A program made the translations under genes and the position numbers. From Umbellularia californica (taxonomy: Eukaryota; Streptophyta; Magnoliopsida; Laurales; Lauraceae), in assembly GCA_028538565.1 (NCBI GenBank), contig JAPQWN010000002.1, positions 86,668,521-86,732,520 on the forward strand: a stretch of DNA of 64,000 bases. The letters run 5' to 3'. The stretch's first letter is position 1. Each line of letters starts with the position of its first letter. Shown piece after piece: positions 22,895 to 37,300 of the stretch. Below the pieces are notes generated by a model. The model was not told where the DNA came from, did no database searches, and saw only the letters and a program-made list of their open reading frames with translations.

Positions 22895-25800
22895 GTATTT
22901 ATCTACATCTCTCCTGTTTCTCTTCACTTTCAGTTATATTCCTTTTACATTCTTTTCACTGATAATTTGTTTTTCACTCACAGGACTTCTTGATAACTGG
23001 AATAAGGGCCCACACATCACTGGCTACGTTGATTTTGCCCTTGGTTCCGAATACCCACAGGACCGCCACCACCACATTCCATGGTCTGCATGGGGCAGCA
23101 CCCCTTCTGGCCCTCTCCCACCCAACCTTCTCTCCATCCACACCCGCCTTGAGAGCTGCCTCGAGTCCATGGTTCACACTGGTGTCCGGCTTGGCTGCAT
23201 TAGCAGCCAAGATGTCTTCTCAACCCTCAACAAGTGGCATGGCCTCAATGGTGCCCTTCGCCGTATCCTCGCCCTCGACGATAGGAAAAAAGATGTGAAT
23301 GCCCCTACTTCAGTGCTATGGTCGAGGGCCCTCTTTGCCCTTTCTGCCAATTCCAAGGTCGAGGACATTAATGGGCTTAAAGGAGTGATTGGCACCAGCA
23401 GCCTTGAAGAGGAATCTTATTTCAAAGAGGCACTGCTGTCATTGCAGCTTGCCAAGGAGGTGATTGGAATTCATCAGAAGTGGAGGGCCAATGCAGTGGC
23501 CCACCTCAACCGCACTGGTGGTTACTCGCGGTCCCTTGCAAATTCGTGCACAGACTGGCCGTGTCTCTTGTTAGAGCTACTTTCTGCAGCAGCTGAGATT
23601 GACTATTTCCAGGTTGGTGTCCTGCCTCCATTCTGGAATCCAGCAGTTGTGTATGCATGCTTTATTTCCTTTTCTTCTATCTGTTCTTGCCTTATTGTTA
23701 GGAAATAGCAATAAATTCATTTCCAATGCCAAAATCTTATGTATCATTTGAAAAAAAAAAAAAAAAGCCAAAATCTTATAGCACTTTCTAGTGGGTGTTT
23801 TCAAATGTAAAATTTGAAATTCATTAAAGATGTGCAACTTTGGTTATAACTAATAGTTGGAGGTTGAATCTGCAAGTGAAATAGTAGGATGAATACCAAA
23901 CAGCCTATTATTGTATGGAGTAAATCATTAGGTGATTGCCAAATGTGACGAGGAAAGATTTTGATGTACTTCATTAACCTGGATAGTTGGATGATCTTTC
24001 TGTTTTAATTTTTAATGAGAGAATAAAATGTTGTGGTTTGAATCAGTATGAGTGACCCCGGTGGTAATATGTCCAATTGTTGCCACGTGCTTCGGTTTAT
24101 ATTTTTCTAGTGTGACACGACACATGCATAGGGATGGGCAACGGGTCAGGTTGGGGTGACTCAATACGCAACTGGACTCATATATGGCTTGTCCTGAACT
24201 TCGGTCCAACCAGTGGTGGGTTTTCAATATGTAATACCACGTCTACTATTTCAATTTTGTGCCACCCGCCCTTGTTTGTGCTGTTTCAAAGGGGGTCGGA
24301 TCTGGTATAATTGGGGTTTCTAAATTGAAATTCATATTATATGTATGATAATACTTGGAAGTGAGACAACGTGAGACTAATTAGAAAGCGTTGCTTAGAT
24401 TGATTAGAAAGCTTCAAGTCAACAAGTGTTGCATGGTTCCCAGTTCCCTGGTTATAAATTAATTCAAGATTGTCAGCTTACTCTCCCCACTATTAGTTGC
24501 AATGAGTTCGTCCATCTCCTACAAAAGATGTCTTTTAAAAAATATGAATTTTGTCATGATGTATGATTGCTATGCAACTTTATTAGTTTCATGAATTATG
24601 TGAAGGGTTCATTTGTTTATAGGGAAATTTCAAAATAGGGCTTGGTTTTTGCCCAGATTTCAAATTAAGACTAAAAAAAGCTTAGTTTTCAAAATAGGGC
24701 TTAAGTTTTCCTTATTCATTTCAAAGCAAAACATTTGGTGAGAAGAAGGATTTTTGGTGACTTTCTTTTCCATTCTTTTAAAAATGCCCAAAATGCCCTC
24801 TTTCTTATTCTCCTTTTTCCAGGGAGGAAGACTGCAGTGAGTTCCAGTAAGGTTCAAGTGACTGATGGGCAGTAAGGTTCAAGTGACTGATGGGCAGCTG
24901 CTGGTTGTAGGGTGTTTGGATGCAGTTGAACCTCCGTCCTCCGGTTGAATGGGTCGAGTGGGTTACAGCCTTACAGGTTCTGTAAAGGTTGAGGGCTTGG
25001 GCTTTCTGGTGGTGTGGATGAGGGGTTTTGAGTTTGAGGATGATGGCTGTGAGCATGTGAAGTGGGTGAATGAGGGGTTCAATAGATGTGAGAAAAGTTG
25101 GCGATGAAAGTGGGATGGAAGAGAAAGATGGGTGGGCCAACCGACTGAAATGAGGGCAGTGATGTGGTGTTGGCTGGTGGTAAAAATGAGAGATATGGGG
25201 TGAGTGGTTGGTGGCTGGCTGTGTGGAAGATGTTGGTGTTAAGGATGGTGATGTTTGGAGCTGTTGTAGGTGGGTGTTCAAGATGGTGGAACTTAGTGCC
25301 TGGGTTCGATTTCGGTGAGCAGTGTGTGAGTTACGAGGATGGAGATGTTGCAGGGGGTGTTGAGGATGGTGATGTTTGGAGCAGCTTTGAGAGACTGAGG
25401 TGTTAGTGGGTCTCGATTGTGTTGTCTGAGAAATGAGTTGGTGGGACGATGAAGTGGATTGAAGGTGAAGATGATGGATGGTGAGGAAAGTAGAGATCAG
25501 GGGGCCTTGGGTTGATGGGTTGTGAAGGTGTTTTGTTGATGGTGACTATGGTTTGGTTGTGGATGTGTTGCTGGCCAGATAGATATGAGTTGGTGGGATG
25601 ATGAAGGTGATGGAGAGTGTTGAGGAGTGGGCTTTGTCCGAGGGGGAGTATTGAAGAGTATTTATGTAGTCTCTACTAACACCTCGAGGTTTTGGTACGA
25701 ATGGTTAGCTAAAGAAATTTAAGATGGTATCAGAGCCAACCGGTCGAGAGTTCGAATCCCAGGAGGAACGATTCGGTGTGAAAAAAAATGCATGTCGCCA

Positions 25801-28188
25801 AAAGTGCGCCGATCGGATTCCACCTGAGGGGGAGTGTTGAGGAGTGGGTTCCATTTGGGGGATATTGAAGAGTATCTATGCAGCCTCTACCAACACCTCG
25901 AGGTTTTGGTACGAATGGTTAGCTAAAGAAATTTAAGAGAGAGGACGGTGTTGGTGTTTGGTTGGATGAGGAAGATGGGTGGGAGTTGAATGGGTTGGTG
26001 TATTTGTTTACGGGGATTGGAAGGTGAGTTGGAGATCCAGAGAAGAAGGGAAGAACAAAAACGAGGCCATTTTGGGTATTTAAAAAAAAAAAAAGATGGA
26101 GAAGAAAGTTGCCACCGGAAAATTCTTTTTCTTGCTGGATGTCCTGGTTTGAAATGAATATGGAAAACTTAAGTCTTGCTTTGAAAACTAAGTTTTTTTA
26201 GTCCTGATTTGAAATATGAGCAAAACTTGAGCCCTATTTTGAAAATTTTCCTTTGTTTATTTATGCAGTGGATGTAACAACCTAATGGGTTAGTGCCTCC
26301 AGCCCTTGAATATGCCCCGAATGTGACTTGGGCAGTTGGGCCTCTCTACTGAAAATCTGAACCCTCCCCAAAGGCCCAAACACCTCACAGCAATAACCAA
26401 ACCTGTCCTGTTGGGGGCGGGTCAGGGTGGTCTTCTTTCTTAACGTGACTCATTGCCCTTCCTAATGCCTAGATTGAATACTCTTTTCCTTTCATTTGTT
26501 GGTAATTAGTATAAACCAGTAGCTGTACAAGGAGCCTTTTCTAGATTTGTGCATGTAGATTTGGCAAATTGTGATGCTTATGGCTCCCTGTATCCTTGAG
26601 CTATGTAATTACTATGTGCAGCTCTTACGTTGCAAACATATAACTTTTTATTTATTTTTTGCTGATTGAGTAATTATATTTATAGATTCAAACAACTTTT
26701 TTTTTTTTTACTTTTTAAGGGTGTTTTTCCATTTTGTGAGCTTTTAAATTATTTTTTTCTTTTTTCCTTTTCAATTTAAACCCTGAGAAATTAGAAAGAA
26801 ATGGTTTGTCTTCGTCTTGTTGTTGAAGTATGATGAGAATATATGCATTGACACACCTTTACTTTTCTTCTCTTTAATATGTATATATTTTTTCTTTTTA
26901 ATAGAAACATGTTTTATTCTCAAACTGCATCTTGTGAGCAGCCAAAGCTAGTCCTTAACAACATCGATGTTCTGCGGAAGGAAGTCCTAACAGATGATTC
27001 CTCAGTCTCTGCGGCAATGTACCATGACAGTTTGATATGGAGATTAATATCCTTGGGTGTGAATGAGAAGTGCCTACCTGTCATCCTTATTACTTCAGAT
27101 GGGTATGATAGAAACTTTCATCCTTTTTTATTTTATTCATTCAATCATTTCATTGTTGCAAATTCCCATTGAATATATTTTTGAACAAAAAACTGTTTTG
27201 TTTCCCTTCCATGCATAATCATTTGAGCAATCAATTGATTTTCTTTATTTTGAAACTTGAATGAAGTACTGATACCTTCACATAAAGCAATAGTTTTTTA
27301 CCCCTTTCTTTTATGTTTGTTTCTTGAGTGTTTAACATGTTGCTTTTGTCAACAACAACAACAACAACACCCCACCCCCCACGCACCCACCCACACACAC
27401 ACAACAGAATCCAAATTTTTTTTTTGCTGACTTGCCTCAGTGGCCAAGTTGGAGAAGAGTAAAGCCACCCACCAGGGATCGATCCCTGGCGGGTGGAATG
27501 GGAGTGGGAGCCTTTACCACTAGGTCATCCCTAAGTTCCCAAGTTGCTTTCATTTACTGGCATGGAATTCTTAATACTCTGTTTTTTTAAAATAGATACT
27601 ACTCGTACCAAGCTTCCAGGGATTTTGGTTTTCCAGACGTATTCATCTCCCGTGAGGTAAACCTTAAAAAATTATTCCTGGATTTTGTTTCCTGTTTAAG
27701 TGAAACAGCTATTTATATTATTCAGTGGAATCCAGTCATTTGCTTTTTCTATTTTCCTTGTTAACTTTGAATGTACATTCTGACTCAAAAACTTCATATT
27801 CATTGTTAGACCTTTGGATGGACTCCACAAGAAGCTAAAATGCACATGGTTACTGATTTCTTTAGTGAATCTGAGGTGAGCATCAATTTGTTAGTTTTTC
27901 TTTACTTTATCATTTAGACAGTCAAGAATGTTTTTTTCCTGTTAACCGACATATGTACTTTTTTTTATTTAAAAAATTGATTTATCACCTTTGATGATGA
28001 CTTTCTAATATGGTTTTTGTGAAGCTGTAGTGGAAGGTGATTTCTGAGGTGCTTGGACCTAACACAAGGCATCTTTCTGAGTTATATGCCCTTAAGCAAA
28101 GCACTTACTACCAGAAGTACTCTTCTACCATGCCCCTTGCACAGTATTTTTTGCTTAGATTTTTTCTTTCATTTCGATTAAATGGTGC

Positions 28189-28219
<31 letters not shown>

Positions 28220-28314
28220 TTGTGACCACCATAGGATATTTCATTCATGTTTTGAAACTATATCATTGGAACATTTGGAATCATGGCATTTTTTTTTCAT
28301 ATGGTTTTTGTTAT

Positions 28315-28375
<61 letters not shown>

Positions 28376-31300
28376 ATAGTATATACACTATCTGCTAACC
28401 ATTAATTATGCATGATAATCCATCGGAATCAGCATCTAGATAGTATCTGTAGTCATCACAAAAGGATTTCCTGGAGTCTTCACCAAACTACAGAAAAGAA
28501 AGCTCTCAATTGAAACTTTTCATTAACTAGAGTGAATTTATCACAGAACACAATCTATATGAACAAAGGGTTTGCCGTACTCCAGGATAGAATCCCAGTA
28601 TAATGGAAAATCTGATCATTCATGTTAGAATTTTAAATTATTCTTTCCTAACATTCTAGCCTAACCTCTTCTCACAACTTCCTAACATGACTTGGACTCT
28701 TTAACCACATGAGTTTGGAGTCCTATTAAAGAGGTTTGATGAATATATATTAGAAGAATGAAAGAGTGTGCTGGTCTCTGTTTTCCTAAATTTTAGCAGC
28801 AAGTACTTGATAAGGATATAATTGATTCCAAGTATTGGAATGAGCCCATCTCTACCTGTGGGGATCACTATAGCTTTATTTTCTTTTTGATGTAACCTTT
28901 CCCACCCTAAATTGCATCGTTCTCCCTAGCTTGAAAGAACTTATCTTTAGAGGTCATGGTGTTTACATGGATCAAATGTCATTTGAACAACAAGTTCTTG
29001 TGTAAGTTCTCCTTTTAGTTCTCTCATTTGGCATGTAGATAATGATCTGATCTACCATTCATCCGTTGGATCAAGGTGGTGTTGTTGACAAATGGTCGGA
29101 TCTTTCTGTAGGCGCAGCTGGATCATTGGATCTAGCAACTGTTTCCATCTGTTAATTAGATGTTTGTTGGAATTGTGGACTTGATTTAGATAAGCATATT
29201 TGACACGTTTTAAGTGGCACCGTTGTGAATTTTGGTTGTCCTGTCCATAGGACAGCCCATATGCTCACTTTTAGTTAGTTTTCTTTCTATCTGAAGACAA
29301 CTGGGGACAAGAACCTCTAGCACAGTTGGTGTTGCAACCACAAGGTTGTGGGTTCAGTCATGTTACCTTTAGGGGTCATTTGTCTGCATTGAGAATGATT
29401 CACATGTGTAAATGACCCACATGTGAATCATTTACATGTGCATATGACTCACATGAACATGGGATTCTACTGTTTGTCGAAGCCACACCATTTCACATGT
29501 GAATCTATGATCAATCCAATGCTACAGTTTTTTTTTTCACGATTTTTTAAAAATCTATGATGAGTTAGAGTGAAATTTGACCTCATACCCATAAATGGCC
29601 TTCTAAAGAGTTTGAATGGTTCGAATCGTGAAAATGGCGCCCACATATGACCAGAATGGCAGATTTGTGCATTTGGCCCTTTCTGGATTTTTTTCCCGTA
29701 AACTTCTCAAAATCTAAGATGAATCATCGGCTGAAAATTAGTCCCATTAGCAGTTTTTGATCTTGTGCGAAGGATGGACGGTTCAGATCATTGTTTGAGG
29801 GCCAACAGAAGTCAGAGAATTGAAATAAGGAGACTGAAATATAAGCACCGTTTTGAGCATGTATTTTACATGCGTTTAATCCTATGGTTTACCTTTTTTT
29901 TTTTTTTTTATGTAAATATCTCAAAATCCATGATGATTTAACATGTAAAATTTGATCGTAGAGCCATAAGTGGCCTTATGAAGAGTTTGAACGGTTCAGA
30001 TTGTGTAAACGGGGCCCACAGATTCCCAAAATGGTAGATTTGTGCGTCTGGACTTTGGTTTTTTTTTTTTTTAGTGTAAATATACTAAAATCTAAGATGA
30101 ATCAATGGCTTAAATTGGTCCCATAGCCATTTTTGACCCTTTTAAGAGGATGGACAGTTCAGATTGGCATTTTGGGGCCTTTAGAAACGTGAAGACTCAA
30201 AAAAAGGGAGTGCCATAAATCTTGCCATTTTAACTGTTCATCCTGCCTGTGAACAGTATCATGTTGTTTCTTTTACCTTCTGATGAGGTGTGAAAATTTG
30301 GGGCTCAAAATCAGCCCATTTTCACATCAAATTTACACATCTCATGCATAAAATGACACAAACAGACATAATGGTGTGTAACCATTACGCATGTGGGTCA
30401 TTTGCATATATAAATGACTGAAAACAAACGACCCCTTATGGAAAAATGGAGAAAGAACTTAGGCTGCTTGTAGCACAATTGGAAGATGCTTTTTTTTTTT
30501 TTGGCTGAATAATTGGAAGGTGCTCACTGTTTCAACCATAATGTTGCTAGTTTGAGTTAGGTTACCTTTCAAGAGGGGAAACGTTCCTTGTTTTGGTCTT
30601 TTAAATCATTGGGTTTTCCTCTTTCATCGTCCAGTGTAAATGCTTCATTTATTTATTTGAAGTCAATTGGAGGATAAAACTCACCATTTTTGAGGCTATT
30701 TGGTAATTTACTAGTAGGAGTGGAGTGAACTAAAGGGGTCAAATCAAGAGAAAAGAAAAGAGGAGGGAGTTGAGAGAAAAAGTACTAAATGACAAAAAGT
30801 TACTCTTCCCCAAGTTATTATTATTATTTTTTTAATCATTTAGTGCCATGATAAAGTACCTTTTTGACTTTTTTGGTAGAAAGAAGATGTGCTTTTTGTC
30901 ATTTTGTACTTTTTGATTTGGCTCCCTCTTCATTTCTTCTCTCTTGATTTGACCCTTCATTTAGTGCGGGGTGATTTAGGCTTTTCCTCTCTCATCAAGT
31001 GTTAATAGCTAAGTGTTGTATATATCATGCTATATTTACATTTTTTGTTTCAATTTTTTTATGCAACTATTGTTAGGAAACTGAATATTTGTTTCCTTGA
31101 TCAAAGTAAACTTTCTTTAAATAGCACTGAGTGGAATAATGGAAGTCACAAAGCCTCCCCTGTATACAGTACAAAGAGTTGTTAAGTCTTCTTTCTAACT
31201 TTTTATTGGGAGGGAGGCCAATGATGTGTAAATTTGGAAAGCTTCCACTAAGGGGATGCTTTGAAGGATGCTTTTATAGTGCTCTTGAAGGGTCACCTCG

Positions 31301-34300
31301 ACATTGAGCTTCCTTTGCGATAGTTTGGTAGGGTCTAGCTCCCTAACTCGTGTTGAGTCATTCTCTTGGTTAGTACTAGCTGGGAAGATTTCCGTAGTAG
31401 ATAATCTCAGGGGAAGGGGCTTGATAATGATGTATGGATAACATTTTGGATGATTGTGTGTTGTGCCAGAAGGAAGGTAATACGATTGACCATCTTTTTC
31501 TTCCTTGTGAGGTGACTTCTTGCGTTGGGTGCCACTTCATTAATAGGTGTGGTCTTGTGTGGTGTTCTCCTTGTACTATTTCAAAGTTGGCGGAAGCTGG
31601 GGTGCAGGGGCCTTTCTGTGGGAGTGAGTTGGTGCTTTGGCAGTTAATTCCCCTGGGCCTTCGCTATCCTTTGGACGATTTGGAGGAAAGAATTGAGATG
31701 ATATTTATGGGTTTGCCGTCATATCTCGAAGACAATTTCTAGAGAAAAGTTGGCGATTGTGAAGTGAGCTTTGATTAGAAAGGAGCATAACAATATTAAG
31801 CTAAATGACAATTCTTGTAGTTGGGAAGTTTGCATGGAGTGTTGCTCAATCTTGGTTGTTTGGGCTCCCCCTGCCACACTGGGTTTTGAAATTTAACATT
31901 GACGATTTCGCTAGAGGTAAACTCTGCCAAGTTTTTCTTTTTTACTGCCGGTCCTAAGCCTGGTGTGAGAACTCGATATGGCAGCACCCTTAATCGTGGG
32001 GCGTAGCGTGTCAACCATGGGCTTCCAACGAAGAGTCTCCGCAAGTCCCACATTGTAAAGGAAAAAGGTTGTGTTAGGTAGGTTGACAGTTAGCGCAAAA
32101 TTTTGTCACAACCTAAACATGAATTCTGAGATTACAACATTCCGATATCATGCTAGGGCATTCCTGCTGTAAGCGATGCATTGCAGCGTCGCCCACTTGC
32201 AGTGGAAAGTGGGCAAGGGTTACCGCACCATTATGGACGAGCGGGGCTAAAAATGTTAGTCCAACAGCAGCAAAAGAAGAGGAAGATTTGACTTACTACT
32301 TGGAATATAGGAACCTTGACAGGTAAGAGCATGGAGTTAGTCGAGGTAATGAAAAGAAGAAGAGTTAGTGTAGCCTGTCTATATGAGACAAAGTGGAAGG
32401 GGGATAAAGCTAAGGAGCTCGCTGATGGTTATAAACTCTTTTTATATAGGATAAAACAACACAAGAAATTGAGTGGGTATGGGGATTTGAAAGAGAAAAT
32501 TATTGGGATAAAGATATTGGGTGATAGAATTATGACAATTAAACTGGTGTTAGAGGAAGACACAATTCATATCATTAGTGCATATGCTCCCCAAGCAGGA
32601 TCAGATGAAAGTGTCAAGAGCCAATTTTAGGAAAAGATGGATGGTTTACTATGAGAAATTCCAACTAGTGGAATTTTCACTAGTTGGAAAATTTTTTTTT
32701 CATTAAAAAATAAATTCCAATTAGTGAAAAGATTTTCCTAGGAGGGGACTTAAATGGGCATGTAGGAAAGGATAACAGAGGATATGAGAGAGTGCATGGA
32801 GGACAAGGATTTGGAGAAAAGTTAGGAGACACTATCTTGGACTTTGCATTAGCATTTGACCTTGTAATAACAAACACTTGCTTTAAAAAGAGTGAGGAGC
32901 ATTTAATTACTTATAAAAATGGAACTAGCAGGAGTTAGATAGAATTTTTTGTAGTTAAAAAACATGACTGGTTGGATTGTAAAGATTGTAAGGTTATTCC
33001 AGGAGAGTTTGACCATGCAACAGTGGGTAGTAGTTTTAGATATTTGCATTAAAAGTAGAAAGAGAGCGGTGGTAAATAAAATGTGCCCTAAAATAAGATG
33101 GAGGGATTTGAAGAAGGCACCTAAAAAGGTGCTTGGAGAGTTGAAAGGGAAGAGGCATGATAATAAAGAAATCTGATGGTGGAGTGTAGAGGTTCAGGAA
33201 GTTGTTCGGGAGAGGAGACGTTACAAAATTTAGCAGAGTACTTGGAATATGGAAAACTATGAGATGTACAAGAAGGTGAAGAAAGAAGCTAAGAAAGTAG
33301 CTTGCGATGCAGAGTGCAAAGCGTATGGGAACAAGAGAAGGAGAGAAGGATATTTTTAAGCTTGCAAAAATAAGAGAAAGGAAAAGTAGGGACTTAGATC
33401 ATGTCAAATGTATTAAGAGCAATAGCTCATAATGGGAGGAGGATCAGATTTTGGAATGATGAATGGTGTGGTCAAACGGCACTATATCATCAATTTCCTA
33501 ATCTTTTTATGGTGGATAAGAGGCAAAATGCTTTTGTGAAAGATAAGTTTTCCTATTCTGGGGGAGGAGTTGTTTGGGATTTCTCCTTCCGAAGGAGTCT
33601 TTTGGATTGTGAGATTTTTTATTTTGCTTCTTTGCTTGGCTTACTAAGTGTTTTTATCAGGGGATAATGCAGATGTCAAGAGTATGGAAACCAGATGTTA
33701 AGGGCTGGTTTTCAGTAAAGTCTTTTTATAATGCTTTGGCTGATTCTTCAGGAAGAGTGGAGGGCTGGCACAATTTTTGGACTCCTACAGTTCCGCCAAG
33801 GGTGTTGGTTTTTTGTTGGATAGCAAGACTTCATAAAATTTTGACCATAGACAAGTTGAGGCGAAGGAGTCATATTATCGTTAATGGGTGTCCAATGTGG
33901 TTAGAAGATGAGGAAACGATGCATCATTTGCTGATTCATTGTCCTTTTGCTTATAGAGTGTGGTCTGCTTTGTTTGAAATGTTTGGTATGAATTGGGTTA
34001 TGCCTAGGATAGTTGAAGATTTATTTGTTCAATTGCATTGGCGCTGTAATTTTATTCGGGGAAAGATCTTATGGAGGTTAGTAGTGTATGCTACTTGTTT
34101 GAAGCTTTGGTTGGAAAGGAATAATGGAGTTTTCCAGAATAAGTCTAACTCGGTGATGGAGGTGGTAGAGTCCATACTTTGGTCTGTATCCGAATGGGTG
34201 AGTACGCGTAAGGAGTTTAATGGTCTTTCAATGAAAAATCTTTATAGATCTTGGTCTTCCTTCTTTAAAGGTGGTTGGCGAGTTAAGTCTAGAGTTAGAG

Positions 34301-37300
34301 TTGCATGGATGAATCCCCCTGCTGGTGTTTAGAAGTTGAATTTTGATGGTAGCTTTGTGCGTTCTTTGCGAAAGGGAGGGATTGGTGGAGTCATAAGGGA
34401 TTGGAATGGAAAGATGGTAAGGAGCTTCTATGGGCCGATTGACTCTTCGGATGCTAATGAAACTGAGTTGTTTGTTCTTCTTATTGGTTGCTGAGAGTTA
34501 CTTCAGATGGCTGGCTATGGTGCTATTCTAGAGGAAGATTCTTTCTCAGTAATTCAGTGGTGTTCTTGTAGTTCTTCTTATCCTTGGAGATTGGGTGGAG
34601 GAGGTGCAGGATATCTCAAGGAGATTGGGAACCACTTTCAATCATATTCTTAGGGGAGCTAATGCCGTGGCGGATAGTCTTGCTCGTGAAGGAGTTTTTA
34701 GCTCTACCTTGTCTTTTGATGTTTAGTTATCTTTTCTTCTATGTTTGATGTTTTTCTCTCGTGCTTTTTTTTTTTTTTTAAATAAATAAAAATTTTACTA
34801 TTAAAAAAAATGTATTAAGAGCATCACCAAAGGTTCTATTGAAGGACAACGATATCAAAGAAAGGTGGAGGGAATATTTTAGTATATTTTTAAATGAAGG
34901 CTATATAGGAGACATAAGAACAAAAGAGGACACTTCGTTAGCAAAGCATATTTTGTTTTTTGTAGAATTAGGGTGGTGGAAGTGAGGAAAGAATTAAAAC
35001 AAATGAAGACAGGAAAGGCTACGGGTCTAGATGACATTCCGATTGAGGCTCGAAAATGCTTAGGAGAAGTTGGGGAGATTTGGTTAACTAGATTCTCCAA
35101 TAAGATATTAATGACAAAGAAAATGCCGGATAAATGGAAAAGAAGTGGTGTAGTACCTATATATAAGAACAAGGGAGATATACAAAACTGTACCAACTAT
35201 TGTTGGATTAAACTTCTGAGTCATACTATGAAGCTGTGGGAGAGTAATGGAGCAAAAACTTAGACAAAAGACCAAGATATCCGAAAATCAATTTGGTTTT
35301 ATGCCAGGGAGGTCAACAATGGAAGATATCTTATCTCTTAGGCAATTGATGGAAAAATATAAAGCAAAGAGGAAAAATTTGCATATGGTCTTCATCAATG
35401 TAGAAAAAGTTTATGACTGGGGTACCTAGAGATTTAATTTGGTGGGTTTTAAATTAAAAAAAAAAATGTTTCAAGAGGTTATGTTGAAATTATTAAAAAC
35501 ATTTATGAAGGAGCAGTAATGTGTGTGAGAACTACTTATGGAGAGACAGGGAGTTCCCAGTTAACTGCTCATATTCAAAAAGAGGCCTTGATGCATCTTA
35601 TTTGTAGATGATATGTGTTGGTGCATGAATCAAGAGATGGTGTGAATGCAAAGCTTGAGCTATGGTAGGAGGCTTCGGAATCCAAAGGCTAAATAAGCCG
35701 TACAAAGGCAGAATACGTGGCTTGTAACTTCATTGAGCATATAGAAAGAGTTGAAACTATTGTGGAAATTGAAGACCACGAGATACCACTAAGTGATTCT
35801 TTCCATTACCTTGGCTCTATAATTAGTAAGGATGGAGAGATTGATGAAGACGTTGAACATAAGATAAAAGCGGGATGGTTGAAGTGGAGACTTGTTTCTG
35901 GAGTGCTTTGTGACTGACAAATGCTAACAAGATTGAAGGAAAATTTTTACAGGACAATGATTAAACCAACTATGACTTATGGAGCATAATGTTGGCCAAT
36001 CAAGAAGCACCATATGCACAAAATGGATGAAGCAGAGATGAGAATGTTGATGTGGATGCGTAGTAAACTAGGAAGGATAAAATTAGAAATGCTCTTTCGA
36101 GAGCATTTAGGGATAGCAACAATAGGGGATAAATTTAGAGAAACCCGTTTGAGATGGTTTTTGCATGGCCAACATAGGCCGGCAACGACACTGGTAAGGA
36201 AAAGTTTTGCCATGAAGGTTGCTGGTCCACCAAGGGAAAGGGGTCAGCTACAAGGGACGTGGATGGAGGTAGTAAAAATAGATATGAAGAAGTATAACTT
36301 ATATGAGGATTTTGCTCAAGATAGATCGGAATGGAGAAATAGAATTTGTGTAGCCGACTCCAACATAGTTGGGACAAGGCTTTGATGATGATGGTTTCAC
36401 TAGAGATAAGCTAGGGCCATCGAGAATTGGAGTTGTGCTTTGAAACACCAACAATGAAGTGTTACTTGTGTCGTCCAAACATGTAGGAATTTGTGATTCC
36501 AACGAAGCAGAGGCTTTAGCCATTTCGGAATTGGTTAAGATCTTCTTCTTCTCTTCATTTCAAGGGATGTTGATGTTGGAGACCGAGTCTCTAATATTGT
36601 GGGTGGGTGTCAGAGCAAAACAAGGCCTTGGAAATTTCAATTTTATTTTAACGAGATTTGGGAGTTGTTCTCAAGATTGCAGATTGTCTTTCGTCATGAG
36701 GTGACAGCAGCTAATAGCATGGCAGATACTTTAGCTAAACAAGGGTGGATAAAATGTCTCCATGGGTGGGCTTTGTTATGTAATTGTGTTTGGGCCGGGG
36801 GTATAATGCTTTCATGCCCTTGTTCTCTCCTTCTGGTGGGTCTTGGTCTGCTTTTGTAGTGTTTCTCATTCATAGGACTTATACTCATTTCAAATTTTTT
36901 TTAAAGATGGAATAAGACTATGATGATGATGAAATTGGCTTAGCAAAGAATGTGGCCATTTTAACTCTCTAATTGGCTTTCTCTCTCTCAAATGGATCTT
37001 TAGTGGTCTCCTCATTCATTAATATCCTGCTTATTAAACTGTTGAGCTTAATTTGCTGACTCATGGCCTGCTCAATTGGGCTAGAATAAGATGTCTCTCT
37101 AATTAAGGCTTCTTGGAACTTAAGAGCTATTATTCTTGATTCGTTTCAAAGTTCATGAGAAACAAAACAAATTTACATCTTTATGTTGACTTCACCAGTC
37201 AACCAACATTTTCAACGTATTCAAGGAAAGGCAAAAATATGTTTGTACCAGTCAAGAAGCATCATGCACATTCAGTAATGGATCTTTGTGTCATTTCATT

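Larger units (their letters stand above)
31924..36392 (+). mobile_element. RTE-type non-LTR retrotransposon, broken, with a later L1 inside
   Basis: The leader has CGGTCCTAAGCC (about 31950) and GTCACAAC (32101), typical of plant RTE. The endonuclease part (32299-32630) begins TTWNIGTLTGKSMELVEV in broken frame, with YETKW near residue 25 of the 32316 frame and later HIISAYAPQAG. The RT part lies at 34970-35900, including KTGKATGLDDIPIE and NQFGFMPGRSTMED. The active-site region has lost about 65 bases, removing the LHQGSALSP-type block, and the FADD motif is ruined (LICR then stop at about 35596-35608). The tail ends in GATGATGATG (36383-36392). A diverged 20-bp target duplication flanks it: 31904-31923 and 36393-36412, 16 of 20 identical, all differences transitions. 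Confidence 0.85.

Noticed and set aside
24805..25281. 158-codon minus-strand frame
   Set aside because: The translation is low in complexity (His, Pro, Ser, Thr) and lies inside the purine-rich core of a Mutator-like element. It is not supported as a gene.
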